Assembly: GCA_050014815.1 (NCBI GenBank)
Contig: JBEKCP010000063.1
Span: 1 to 15,503 of the forward strand
Reading direction: 5' to 3'
DNA length: 15,503 nt
Source: JBEKCP01 sp050014815
GTDB lineage: Bacteria > Planctomycetota > Planctomycetia > Pirellulales > Thermoguttaceae
Positions 1 to 6,646 of this stretch are shown one piece after another. Below the pieces are notes generated by a model. The model searched no databases. It was not told where the DNA came from and worked only from the letters and a program-made list of their open reading frames with translations. Every line of letters begins with the position of its first letter. The stretch's first letter is position 1. The translations under genes and the position numbers were made by a program.

Positions 1-24
1 GGCTTGTACGCTGCCGGCGAGCCT

Positions 25-52
25 TTGACATCCCAAGAGGGGGTTGTATAAT
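25..52 (+). promoter_or_regulatory. Near-perfect sigma-70 type promoter
   Basis: The -35 box TTGACA (25-30) and the -10 box TATAAT (47-52) both match the bacterial consensus at all six positions, with a 16-bp spacer. The expected transcription start is near 59-60. This drives the response regulator gene through a long leader. An exact match to both boxes is rare by chance in DNA this GC-rich. The 16-bp spacer is one short of the 17-bp optimum. Confidence 0.8.
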
Positions 53-59
53 GCACGTT

Positions 60-246
60 CCGCGGGCTGGATGCCCGCAGGGGATTCTGGCTTGCCCCCC
101 CGGCTTGGGACAAGAACCTGCCCGAATCTCGCTAGATCGGGGGGGATAACCCGTTTGTTCGGGGGATTTCATCCGGCCCCCAAGTATATTAGGATACTAC
201 AGTAGCCTCCGTAACTGGTGCGGAGCGACGTTCCTTGGAGACCCCC
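60..246 (+). promoter_or_regulatory. Structured 5' leader of the response regulator mRNA
   Basis: About 187 nt lie between the predicted start and the ATG at 247. Four consecutive small hairpins can be drawn: GCGGGC/GCCCGC (62-67 with 73-78), CTTGCCC with GGG-A-CAAG (91-97 with 107-114), CCCGAATCT with AGATCGGG with one bulged A (121-129 with 134-141), and CCCG/CGGG (150-153 with 160-163). The last ~80 nt hold a weaker AGTAT/ATACT pair and a GGAG Shine-Dalgarno at 237-240. No known riboswitch core was recognised. Regulation by this leader is inference. Confidence 0.45.
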
Positions 247-879
247 ATGAGCATTCGACTTCTTATCTGCGACGACCACCAAGTCATTCGGACCGGGCTG
301 GCGACCCTGCTGGCGGGAACGGAAATCGAAATCGTCGGCGAGGCGGACAGCGGCAAGGAGGCACTCCGCCTGGCGCAGAAACTCAAGCCCGACATCGTCC
401 TGCTGGACATCCGTATGCCGGACGGCGACGGGTTGTTGACGTTGGAGAAGCTGCGGGCCAAGGCGCCGGAGTGCAAGGTCGTGATGCTGTCGACCTACGA
501 CAATCCGACGTATATCGCCCGGGCCGTCGCCCTGGGCGCCAGCGACTACGTGCTGAAGGGCTCGTCGCGCGACAACATCGTCGCAACCATCGTGGCCACG
601 GCGCGGGGGGAGTCGCCCAGCTCCACCGGCGAGCTGAAGAAGATCGCCGGCACGATGAAGGTCCGGCAGGTGGTCGACGACGACGACGTGCCGTTGACGC
701 AGCGCGAGACGCAGGTGCTCCGCCACGTGGCGCTCGGGCTGAGCAATCGCGAGATCGGCCGCTCGCTGGAGATCAGCGTCGAGACGGTCAAGGAGCACGT
801 CCAGAACATCCTGCGGAAGATCGCCGTGAGCGACCGCACCCAGGCCGCCGTTTGGGCCGTCCGCAAAGGGCTGGTCTAG
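247..879 (+). CDS. NarL/FixJ-family two-component response regulator
   Basis: This is a 210-residue cytoplasmic transcription regulator. The receiver domain (about 1-120) has the acidic pair Asp9/Asp10, the phospho-acceptor Asp54 in LLDIRMPDGDG, the switch Ser82 and the conserved Lys104. The C-terminal LuxR/GerE helix-turn-helix (about 145-210) has the typical LTQRETQVLRHVALGLSNRE and an ETVKEHVQNILRKI recognition segment. Phosphorylation by a partner histidine kinase should trigger DNA binding, but no kinase gene lies in the window, so it is an orphan regulator here. An in-frame TTG at 235 would add four residues; ATG 247 is preferred because GGAG (237-240) sits 6 nt upstream. Its stop codon shares CTAG with the stop of the convergent glycerate kinase gene. 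Target genes cannot be told from sequence. Confidence 0.93.
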   Translation: MSIRLLICDDHQVIRTGLATLLAGTEIEIVGEADSGKEALRLAQKLKPDIVLLDIRMPDGDGLLTLEKLRAKAPECKVVMLSTYDNPTYIARAVALGASDYVLKGSSRDNIVATIVATARGESPSSTGELKKIAGTMKVRQVVDDDDVPLTQRETQVLRHVALGLSNREIGRSLEISVETVKEHVQNILRKIAVSDRTQAAVWAVRKGLV

Positions 880-2240
880 CGATCCACGACGACCACGCGG
901 ACGTCGCAGACGTTGGTGTGCGTCGGCCCGGTCTTGATCAACCCGCCGATCGGCTCGAAGAAATGATAGGCGTCGTTTCGGGCGAGGAAATCGGCCGCAC
1001 GGAGGCCGCGGCGGCGTGCGCCGTCGATGATCGTGGCGTCGACCAGGGCCCCGGCGGCGTCGGTCGGGCCGTCTTCGCCGTCGGTGCCGGCGGATACGAG
1101 CGCAATCTTCGCCGCGCCGTCCGCCAGAGGGCCCAGGGCCGCCAGGGCCAACTGCTGGTTCCGGCCGCCGAGCCCGCGGCGCGACGCCCCGACCAACCGC
1201 ACCACCGGCTCGCCGCCGCTGATGAGGCAGTTGGGGCCGGGGCCGGAGCCCATCGCAAGCGCCGTTTCGGCCAAGCGCCGGCCGACTTCTTCAGCCGGTC
1301 CTTCCGAACGCCGCGCGGAGATCATGGCGCAGGAGTAGCCCCGGCGCTCGGCCTCGATGCCCGCCGCATCGACCGCGGTCGCGTTGTTGCCGATCACGAG
1401 ATTCGTTACGCGGCATTGCGGACGTGCCGCCGGGAGGCTGCCGCGGCGCCGCAAGCAATCGAAGACCCGGGCCGGGATGCCCGCGCGGGCCGCCCCGTAT
1501 TTCTCCAGCACGGCCAGGGCGTCCGCCGGCGAGGCCGGGTCCTCGACAGTCGGACCGGAGGCGATCAAGTCCAACGGGTCGCCCAAAACGTCGGAGATGA
1601 TGAGCGCGAGCAGCCGGCCGGCTCGGCAAGCGCGGGCCAGCCCGCCCCCCTTGATCCGGCTGAGCTGCTTGCGGACGGTATTGAGATCCTCGATGTTGGC
1701 CCCCGCGGCGCTGAGGTGCCGCGTGACGGCCAGCTTGTCTTCCAGCGAGAGGCCATCGGCCGGGGCGGGCAAGAGCGCCGAACCGCCCCCTGAGATCAGC
1801 GCCAGGCAGAGATCCTCCGGCCCCAGCCCCTGGACCAGTTGAAGGATCTGCTCCGTGCCGGCCACGCCGTCGGCGGTCGGCTCGTTGACCCCGGCAGGTC
1901 GTGCCGCATGGAGATGGACGCGTTTAGCGGCGGGGCTTGCCCCGCGTTCTTGGACGCAATCCGCCGGTACGTTGACCCAGCCGGCAAGCTGCTTGGCGGC
2001 AAGGATCGCCGGTCCGAGGGCGCCCTCCAGGGCGGCGGCCATGCCGGCGCCCGCCTTTCCCGCCCCCACCACCACGATCCGCCGTATTTCGTCCAGCGGG
2101 ACCGGCTCGTCGCCGACGACGAGTCGCCGGCCATCGACGCGGACCGCCTCCCGCACCAGCCGGTCGGAGCGGACGGCATCGAGCCCGGCGTGCCAGATGG
2201 CCAGGGCGTCGCCGCGGAGGCTGTCGGGGGCCTTGGGCAT
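876..2240 (-). CDS. Glycerate 2-kinase (DUF4147/MOFRL type)
   Basis: The 454-residue product matches the GckA/TtuD class of glycerate kinases, which phosphorylate D-glycerate with ATP to 2-phosphoglycerate and feed C3 acids into lower glycolysis. The N-terminal DUF4147 domain (about 10-255) contains a VVVGAGKAGAGMA glycine-rich loop (56-68), SGGGSALL (150-157) and ISDVLGDPLDLIASGPT (215-231). The C-terminal MOFRL domain (about 335-450) contains SGGEP, GGRNQQLAL, AGTDGEDGPTDAAGA (384-398) and GPTHTNVCD (438-446). Length is normal for the family. A GGAG lies 10 nt upstream of the ATG. The gene starts 4 nt after the upstream membrane-protein gene ends, so the two are probably cotranscribed. Its 3' end overlaps the response regulator stop in CTAG, and no terminator is visible there. 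The exact stereospecificity is not proven by sequence. Confidence 0.92.
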   Translation of the reverse strand: MPKAPDSLRGDALAIWHAGLDAVRSDRLVREAVRVDGRRLVVGDEPVPLDEIRRIVVVGAGKAGAGMAAALEGALGPAILAAKQLAGWVNVPADCVQERGASPAAKRVHLHAARPAGVNEPTADGVAGTEQILQLVQGLGPEDLCLALISGGGSALLPAPADGLSLEDKLAVTRHLSAAGANIEDLNTVRKQLSRIKGGGLARACRAGRLLALIISDVLGDPLDLIASGPTVEDPASPADALAVLEKYGAARAGIPARVFDCLRRRGSLPAARPQCRVTNLVIGNNATAVDAAGIEAERRGYSCAMISARRSEGPAEEVGRRLAETALAMGSGPGPNCLISGGEPVVRLVGASRRGLGGRNQQLALAALGPLADGAAKIALVSAGTDGEDGPTDAAGALVDATIIDGARRRGLRAADFLARNDAYHFFEPIGGLIKTGPTHTNVCDVRVVVVDR

Positions 2241-2244
2241 TGCG

Positions 2245-2862
2245 TTACTCCGCTCCTGCGGACCTCACCCGCAAACACCCGAGCCACATCTGTTCGCTGT
2301 CGAGGATCATCTGGCCCAGGCCGTTGGGCGCGGCGGCGCGAAGCACCAGCCCGATCATCATCGCCTGGCCGCGGAACTTCAAGGCCCCCGCCGCCGAGGA
2401 CCAGGGAGTGCCCTTGCCGCAATCGCCGGGCAATCGGGCATTGGCGAAGAAGGCGCGGGCGAACCCCCGGACGGCCAACTGCGGCGGCCACCGCCGCACC
2501 AGCGGCTCGTCCAGGGCCACGACGCTGCCCAGGGCGGGCACGAGGGCATCGAGACATTCCCCGAGAGATGCGGGAGGCGGAAGCCCGCGGCCCCGGCCGG
2601 CCGGCGCCAGGACCACGGCCGCCAACCGCACCGGAAGGCCGTAGAACTCCAGCACCGGCCCAGCGGTGCGCGGCCCGGCGTCGTGGAGCGACGAGACGTC
2701 GATCCCCAATTGCTGTGCGGCCGGGAGGGCCACCGGCCTCCGCCGGCGAAGCAGCCGCCACAGGATGACGAGCACGAGGAGCCCGACGACTGCGGCCACG
2801 GCACTGGCGACGGGAGGAAGCCAGCCCCAGGCATCCTGGATCTTGCGGATGAACTCAACCAT
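2245..2862 (-). CDS. Single-pass membrane protein, unknown function
   Basis: This 205-residue protein has one strong transmembrane helix (about 17-37), followed at once by an arginine cluster (WRLLRRRRP), which predicts a cytoplasmic C-terminal domain of about 165 residues. That domain holds EFYGLPVRLAAVVLAPAGRG, a basic RRWPPQLAVRGFAR segment and GDCGKGTPW; none is a catalytic motif I can name. I recall similar one-helix proteins in planctomycete genomes, but without a function. It ends 4 nt before the glycerate kinase ATG, so it is probably the first gene of a two-gene operon. The double-hairpin element directly upstream insulates it from the operon on its right. ATG 2862 is the first start after that element; its Shine-Dalgarno (GTGAG) is weak. 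Confidence 0.75.
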   Translation of the reverse strand: MVEFIRKIQDAWGWLPPVASAVAAVVGLLVLVILWRLLRRRRPVALPAAQQLGIDVSSLHDAGPRTAGPVLEFYGLPVRLAAVVLAPAGRGRGLPPPASLGECLDALVPALGSVVALDEPLVRRWPPQLAVRGFARAFFANARLPGDCGKGTPWSSAAGALKFRGQAMMIGLVLRAAAPNGLGQMILDSEQMWLGCLRVRSAGAE

Positions 2863-2890
2863 GCCGGCTCACTGTGATTTGGAACATACC

Positions 2891-2920
2891 AAAACCCCCG
2901 GACGCAGTCCGGGGGCTTTT
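2891..2920. terminator. Bidirectional hairpin terminator, copy 1 of inverted pair
   Basis: A 9-bp perfect stem, CCCCCGGAC (2895-2903) with GTCCGGGGG (2907-2915), has a GCA triloop. It is flanked by AAAA on the left and CTTTT on the right, so it has a U-tract on both strands. On the minus strand it follows the prenyltransferase-repeat gene operon; on the plus strand no gene needs it. It lies immediately upstream of the 205-residue membrane protein gene. Confidence 0.7.
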
Positions 2921-2936
2921 CGGGCTCAACAGTTCC

Positions 2937-2961
2937 AAAGCCCCCGGACTGCGTCCGGGCG
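2937..2961 (-). terminator. Hairpin terminator, copy 2 in opposite orientation
   Basis: A 7-bp stem, CCCGGAC (2943-2949) with GTCCGGG (2953-2959), has loop TGC. Read on the minus strand it gives stem, then GGGGGCTTT, and it lies 30 nt after the stop codon of the prenyltransferase-repeat gene. It is the reverse complement of the hairpin at 2891-2920 apart from its truncated far arm. The two copies could therefore pair into one ~24-bp stem with a loop of about 17 nt. This looks like a dispersed palindromic repeat recruited as a terminator. Confidence 0.65.
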
Positions 2962-2990
2962 TTATGGGAAGCGAAAATCGGCTCGACCCA

Positions 2991-4133
2991 CTACTTGCCG
3001 CCCGCCGCCGGGCGGCAGTAGGCCATCGACAGCAGGGCATACCCGGTGACCAGGTTGGGATCCGCTTCGAGCCACCGGGTGTCCTCGTTCGTCCAGGAGC
3101 CGTTGGCGCGCTGCCGGCGGAGGAGCTCGGCGAGGAGTTCCTGCCGCCAGTCGTGCTTGACGCCCTTGGCGTCCTCGACGAGCGTCAGGCCGGTGGCGGC
3201 CAGGGCCTTGGCAAACGTGTGGTAGTAGTAATAGAGGCCCGAGGGGCCCATGCCCGGATTCGTCGCCAGCCCGTAGTGCATCTGGGTCCATTTCACGGCG
3301 GCCTTGACGCGGGGATCGTCGGCCTTCACGCCGGCGTAGATCATGCTCTTCAGCCCGGCATAGGTCATCGAGCCGTAGCTGCGGAGTCCGCCTTCGGGCG
3401 TTTTGCCGGCGAAACTCTCGCCGCCTTCCGCCGGGGTGTAGTAGAAACCGCCGCGATCGTCTTCGCCAGCCTTGGCCGCAAACGGGGTGGTATTGGCCTC
3501 CGATTCGAGGTTCTGGCACCGCGAGACGAACACGAGTGCCCGCTTCATGGCCTCGTCGTCCGGGGAGTTGCCGGCCGCCTTCAGGGCGTCGATCAGGAAG
3601 CTGGTGTTGGAGAGGTCGGGCCGCTTGTGCTTGCCGTAGCCGCCGCCGCCCCAGCGGGGATCGCTCTTGTCGATGCCGCGGCCCTCGCCCCACTGGGTCG
3701 CCTTCAGGTAGCCGTCCGCCGCCTTGATGATCTTGTCGTACCGGTGGTCCTTGTTGGCCTCGGCAAAGCACATCAGCGCCAGCGAGGTCTCGTAGTTCTG
3801 GTAGTCCGATTTCGGGGCGAAGATGCCGCCGTCCGGCTGGACCAGGCCTTCGAGGTACTTCAGGCTCCTGGCCACCAGCGGATCGTCCGGGCTGAGGCCC
3901 TGTCGCAACAGGGCGGTCGTGACCACGGAGGTGACGCCCGATCCGGCGAACTTGCTGTAGGTGCCGTCGGGGGCTTGCCCCTTGGTCTTGAGGTACTCGA
4001 CGGCCCGATCGACCGCCGTCTGATAGGCACGGGCGTCCACGGCGGGGTTGGCGGCCGGTTCATCTGCGATGGCTGCGGTCGCGACCAGGAACACCGAGAA
4101 CACGATGGTTTGCGGAAAACGTTTCGATAGCAT
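2991..4133 (-). CDS. Secreted prenyltransferase/squalene-oxidase repeat protein
   Basis: The 380-residue product begins with a Sec signal peptide (Lys4-Arg5, hydrophobic 8-22, likely cleavage AIA|DE after residue 23). The mature part is built of alpha/alpha-toroid repeats of the prenyltransferase and squalene-oxidase type. Evidence is recurring segments such as AVEYLKTKGQAPDGTYS, SLKYLEGLVQPDGGIFAP, GGGGYGKHKRPDLSNTSFLIDAL and ELLRRQRANGSWTNED, in which helices alternate with Gly/Asp/Asn-rich turns. No DxDD cyclase motif was seen, so terpene cyclisation is unlikely; such proteins in planctomycetes are generally uncharacterised. The start at 4133 has a strong GGAGG-type Shine-Dalgarno. It lies 12 nt downstream of the three-helix protein gene, so it probably shares the groES transcript, and a hairpin terminator follows its stop. 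Its substrate is unknown. Confidence 0.85.
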   Translation of the reverse strand: MLSKRFPQTIVFSVFLVATAAIADEPAANPAVDARAYQTAVDRAVEYLKTKGQAPDGTYSKFAGSGVTSVVTTALLRQGLSPDDPLVARSLKYLEGLVQPDGGIFAPKSDYQNYETSLALMCFAEANKDHRYDKIIKAADGYLKATQWGEGRGIDKSDPRWGGGGYGKHKRPDLSNTSFLIDALKAAGNSPDDEAMKRALVFVSRCQNLESEANTTPFAAKAGEDDRGGFYYTPAEGGESFAGKTPEGGLRSYGSMTYAGLKSMIYAGVKADDPRVKAAVKWTQMHYGLATNPGMGPSGLYYYYHTFAKALAATGLTLVEDAKGVKHDWRQELLAELLRRQRANGSWTNEDTRWLEADPNLVTGYALLSMAYCRPAAGGK

Positions 4134-4145
4134 GGTCTCCCTCCT

Positions 4146-4499
4146 CTAATGGCCTTGTCTGGTTTCGCCCGTGGCGCTTGACAAAGTGCCGTCTTTGGGT
4201 TCCTCCACAATCTCCACAGGTACAGGCGTTTCGGATTGGCTGTTGGCCGGTCTTTTTCGCATCAGGTCGATGATGCCGAGAATGCCGCCGATGAAACCAG
4301 TCATGCGAAGAACACCAACGGCTAAATACAGTTCTCGGGACGTGCCGGGCTGAATTTGTAACCCAAGGAAGTAGAGGACACCGGCAGCGGCCAGAACGGC
4401 CCCGCGCGGTCCCTTCCTTGAAAGGACGTAGAATCCAACGAGGGCGGCAACGACCGCGACGGCGGCAATGCCCAGACCGATCTTCCCGAAGGTGTCCAT
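4146..4499 (-). CDS. Small three-helix membrane protein, unknown function
   Basis: The 117-residue protein has three predicted membrane helices (about 6-26, 33-47 and 58-81). A basic loop (SRKGPRG) follows the first helix, and a polar, Glu-rich tail of about 35 residues (from RKRPANSQ) follows the third. No family was recognised. It sits between groES (38-nt gap upstream) and the secreted prenyltransferase-repeat gene (12-nt gap downstream), all on the same strand, which suggests one transcript. The start at 4499 has GAGAGG about 8 nt upstream. Codon use is less GC-rich than its neighbours, and the gene may be recent or fast-evolving. Confidence 0.65.
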   Translation of the reverse strand: MDTFGKIGLGIAAVAVVAALVGFYVLSRKGPRGAVLAAAGVLYFLGLQIQPGTSRELYLAVGVLRMTGFIGGILGIIDLMRKRPANSQSETPVPVEIVEEPKDGTLSSATGETRQGH

Positions 4500-4537
4500 G
4501 CGGAACCTCTCAGTACGCCGAATCGCCTACCGACGTG

Positions 4538-4825
4538 TTATGGAACGACGGCGAGGATTTCATCCTCGCTCATGATGAGCAGTTCTTCGCCGTTGATGAC
4601 CATTTCGGTCCCGGCATAGCGTTCGAACAGGACGCGATCGCCCTCCGAGACCTGGTGTCCAACCCGGTCCCCATTGGGCAGCAACCGCCCGTCGCCGACC
4701 GACAGCACGCGCCCCTGCCGCGGTTTCTCGCGGGCCGTATCCGGCAGGACGATCCCGCCGACAGTCGTCGGTTCGGCGTCGAGCCGCTTGACGACGACCT
4801 TTTCGCCCAACGGCACCACTTTCAT
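4538..4825 (-). CDS. groES: Co-chaperonin GroES (Hsp10)
   Basis: This 95-residue protein has the standard GroES length. It shows the beta-barrel start KVVPLGEKVVVKRLDAE, the mobile loop (about 16-32) with the GroEL-binding hydrophobic tripeptide in GGIVLPDTA, then GRVLSVGDGR, GDRVLFERYAGTEMVINGEELLIMSEDEILAVV. It forms the heptameric lid of the GroEL folding chamber in the cytoplasm. The open frame extends upstream to 4915, but MKVVPLG is the family start and has GGGAG upstream. No groEL follows; the next genes are membrane and secreted proteins. Planctomycetes often carry several groES/groEL loci, so this may be a paralogue of the main chaperonin. No CIRCE operator (TTAGCACTC-N9-GAGTGCTAA) is present upstream. 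Confidence 0.95.
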   Translation of the reverse strand: MKVVPLGEKVVVKRLDAEPTTVGGIVLPDTAREKPRQGRVLSVGDGRLLPNGDRVGHQVSEGDRVLFERYAGTEMVINGEELLIMSEDEILAVVP

Positions 4826-4923
4826 GTTGGAGACTCCCATTCCAGCCAAGCTTGAACCTTCTATTTTCGCATGGGCGTGCGGTGCGGGCAAGATGCCCCT
4901 GCCGGCCCGGGACAATCCTGTAG

Positions 4924-4971
4924 GTTATGCTTTAGCATGACATCCGCCCATCAGTTATACTGGAGCATAGC
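4924..4971. repeat. Two direct repeats, each a near-palindrome, 30 bp apart
   Basis: GTTATGCTTTAGCATGAC (4924-4941) and GTTATACTGGAGCATAGC (4954-4971) match at 13 of 18 positions. The core of the first, ATGCT-TT-AGCAT, is palindromic apart from its central two bases. The two centres are 30 bp apart, close to three helical turns. They lie between the divergent groES and spermidine-synthase-like genes and overlap the predicted promoter. A paired operator is possible but unproven. Confidence 0.4.
4932..4961 (+). promoter_or_regulatory. Candidate promoter of the spermidine-synthase-like gene
   Basis: TTAGCA (4932-4937) matches 4 of 6 bases of the -35 consensus. TATACT (4956-4961) matches 5 of 6 bases of the -10 consensus. 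The spacer is 18 bp. The predicted start near 4968 is about 17 nt before ATG 4985. Both boxes lie in the 18-nt direct repeats. Confidence 0.4.
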
Positions 4972-4984
4972 CTGCGAGTGCCGC

Positions 4985-5935
4985 ATGAGGAACGCTGCAA
5001 GTTATTACATATCAAAGGGTTGTGGCTACATCGAGCGGCCCGGTGCGGCGGGAGCGTGGACGGCCCTCGCGTGCCGACACTCGATGGCGACGGTCCTGCT
5101 GACGCTGTTGGCGGTCCTTGGGCCGGAGCGACCCGCCCACGCGGCGGCGGCAGACCCCGGCCGCGGGCCAGGCAGCGTCGAGCTGGACGTCCACTCGGAC
5201 TACTCCCACATCCGCGTCAAGCGGCTGGGGAACGTCCGGTCGCTCTACTTCGTTCGACAAGGCGGCGAGGAGGCGCTGGAGACCTCGCTGAACCTCACTC
5301 GCCCGTACGAAATGATCGTGCCGTACTCCCGCTTCATGTTCGCCAGCTACCTCTTCCAGCCGAAGCAGCAGAAGGTGCTGATCGTGGGGCTCGGCGGCGG
5401 GGCCATGGTCCACTTCTACCGGCACCATGATCCCGAGGTCGGCGTCGAGGCCGTCGAGATCGACCCTACGGTAGTGGACATCGCCGACCGCTACTTCCAC
5501 ATCCGCCCGGAGAAGAACATTCGCATCATCACGGGCGACGGCCTCCGCTACGTCCGGGAGACGAAGTCCCGCTACGACGTGATCTGCCTGGACGTCTTCT
5601 TGAAGCCTTCCGCGGACACGGACCCGACCGGCGTGCCGTTGCGGCAGAAGACCGTCGAGTTCTACAAGGCCCTGCAGGAGAAGCTTGCGCCGGAGGGCGT
5701 GGCAGCCGTCAACCTGAACGTCCACGCCGGCACGCCCGACGACCTGGCGGTGCTCCGCGCGGCGTTCCCGCAAGTCTACGTTTTCCGGGTGCCCGGCGGC
5801 AATCTTGTGGTCGTCGGATCGGCGGCCAAGCCGCGGCTCGACATGACCGTGCTCCGGCAGCGGGCCGCGGAGGCGGACCGCCGGCTCAAGGCGACGTTCG
5901 CCTTCCCCGAGCTGCTCACCGCGCTGGAGCGGTGA
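4985..5935 (+). CDS. Spermidine-synthase-like protein with N-terminal export signal
   Basis: The 316-residue product (from ATG 4985) resembles the Rossmann-fold methyltransferase domain of spermidine synthases. It has VLIVGLGGGAM (131-141) as motif I, VEIDP (157-161) with an acidic residue after strand 2, IITGDGLRYV (181-190) and YDVICLDVF (197-205). In true SpeE the last segment is a D-x-x-D catalytic loop; here Asp203 is followed by VFLKP, so the second Asp is absent. Polyamine synthesis is therefore doubtful, and another SAM-dependent or SAM-binding role is possible. A hydrophobic segment (34-46) ending in AHAAAA near 51-56 looks like a signal peptide, odd for a SAM enzyme. ATG 5084 would begin right at that segment but leaves no basic n-region; ATG 4985 lies just after the predicted promoter start. 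Neither has a good Shine-Dalgarno. Confidence 0.7.
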   Translation: MRNAASYYISKGCGYIERPGAAGAWTALACRHSMATVLLTLLAVLGPERPAHAAAADPGRGPGSVELDVHSDYSHIRVKRLGNVRSLYFVRQGGEEALETSLNLTRPYEMIVPYSRFMFASYLFQPKQQKVLIVGLGGGAMVHFYRHHDPEVGVEAVEIDPTVVDIADRYFHIRPEKNIRIITGDGLRYVRETKSRYDVICLDVFLKPSADTDPTGVPLRQKTVEFYKALQEKLAPEGVAAVNLNVHAGTPDDLAVLRAAFPQVYVFRVPGGNLVVVGSAAKPRLDMTVLRQRAAEADRRLKATFAFPELLTALER

Positions 5936-6013
5936 GTAGCCTTGCGCGTCGAACTCCTACGGCAAGCGTGAGCAGCAGGTGCCGGCGGTGCGGATCTTGG
6001 AAGGGGCGGAACA

Positions 6014-6571
6014 TCACTTCTTCGCCAACTCGGCTTCGATGACCTTCAGGACTTCGGGCGCGTCGGGCGTGGTCTTTGGAGCGAATCGGGCGACCACTTC
6101 GCCGCTGCGGCCGATCACGAACTTCTCGAAGTTCCAACTGATCTTCCCCGCGCCCGTGGGCCGGGTGTCCAATGCGGTCAGGTACTTGTAGAGAGGGCAG
6201 GCCCCGTCGCCGTTGACCTCGATCTTGGCCAGCAGCGGGAAGGTCACGCCGTAGTTGACCGTGCAGAACTTCTGGATCTCTTCCGCCGTCCCGGGTTCTT
6301 GGTGCAGGAACTGGTTGCACGGGAACCCGAGAATCACCAGGCCGTCCTTCTCGTACTTATCATTGAGGGCTTGAAGCTGCTTGTACTGTGGAGTCAGGCC
6401 GCACTTGCTGGCGACGTTGACGACCATCACCACCTTGCCCTGGTACTTGGCCAGGTCTACCTCCTTGCCGTCGAGCGATTTCATCTTGAAGTTGAGGGCG
6501 GCGGGCTTGTCGGCGGCGGCAGCAACGCCAACGGCCATAAAGAACACTCCGAGAAGGGCTAGATTCGACAT
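6014..6571 (-). CDS. Secreted glutathione peroxidase-family thiol peroxidase
   Basis: The 185-residue protein begins with a short signal peptide (hydrophobic 3-20, likely cleavage AAA|DK). The thioredoxin-fold GPx domain follows. It has the peroxidatic Cys57 in VNVASKCGLTPQY, the catalytic Gln87 in FPCNQF, and Trp146-Asn147 in WNFEKF. Cys103 in EIQKFCTVNY aligns with the resolving cysteine of thioredoxin-dependent GPx enzymes. It therefore probably reduces peroxides with thioredoxin-like partners rather than glutathione, outside the cytoplasmic membrane. The open frame extends to 6646, but ATG 6571 has an AAGGAG Shine-Dalgarno at good spacing and a clean signal peptide. It is monocistronic and converges with the spermidine-synthase-like gene; no strong terminator is visible in the 78 nt between them. 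Confidence 0.93.
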   Translation of the reverse strand: MSNLALLGVFFMAVGVAAAADKPAALNFKMKSLDGKEVDLAKYQGKVVMVVNVASKCGLTPQYKQLQALNDKYEKDGLVILGFPCNQFLHQEPGTAEEIQKFCTVNYGVTFPLLAKIEVNGDGACPLYKYLTALDTRPTGAGKISWNFEKFVIGRSGEVVARFAPKTTPDAPEVLKVIEAELAKK

Positions 6572-6616
6572 GAGTGTGATCTCCTTGGGGGACAATGGCT
6601 GCGGGTCATCGCAACC

Positions 6617-6646
6617 ATTATACGGAACAGGAGCAGGGGGGGCCAA
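6617..6646 (-). promoter_or_regulatory. Promoter of the glutathione peroxidase gene
   Basis: On the minus strand a TTGGCC (6646-6641; 4 of 6) and an exact TATAAT (6622-6617) are 18 bp apart. The predicted start near 6610 gives a leader of about 39 nt that ends in the AAGGAG Shine-Dalgarno before ATG 6571. Confidence 0.6.

Noticed and set aside
51..149. Short open frame starting at the ATG overlapping the TATAAT box
   Set aside because: It has no Shine-Dalgarno, and its ATG would be upstream of the transcription start.
471..1793. Long plus-strand open frame over the response regulator and glycerate kinase genes
   Set aside because: It is Arg/Ala/Pro-rich without family motifs. It is a shadow of GC-rich genes in other frames.
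4850..4925. CIRCE heat-shock operator upstream of groES
   Set aside because: No TTAGCACTC-N9-GAGTGCTAA match was found. The AGCAT palindromes at 4927 and 4957 differ in sequence and spacing.
5012..5773. Minus-strand open frame opposite the spermidine-synthase-like gene
   Set aside because: It is a shadow. The plus frame carries clear SAM-binding motifs.
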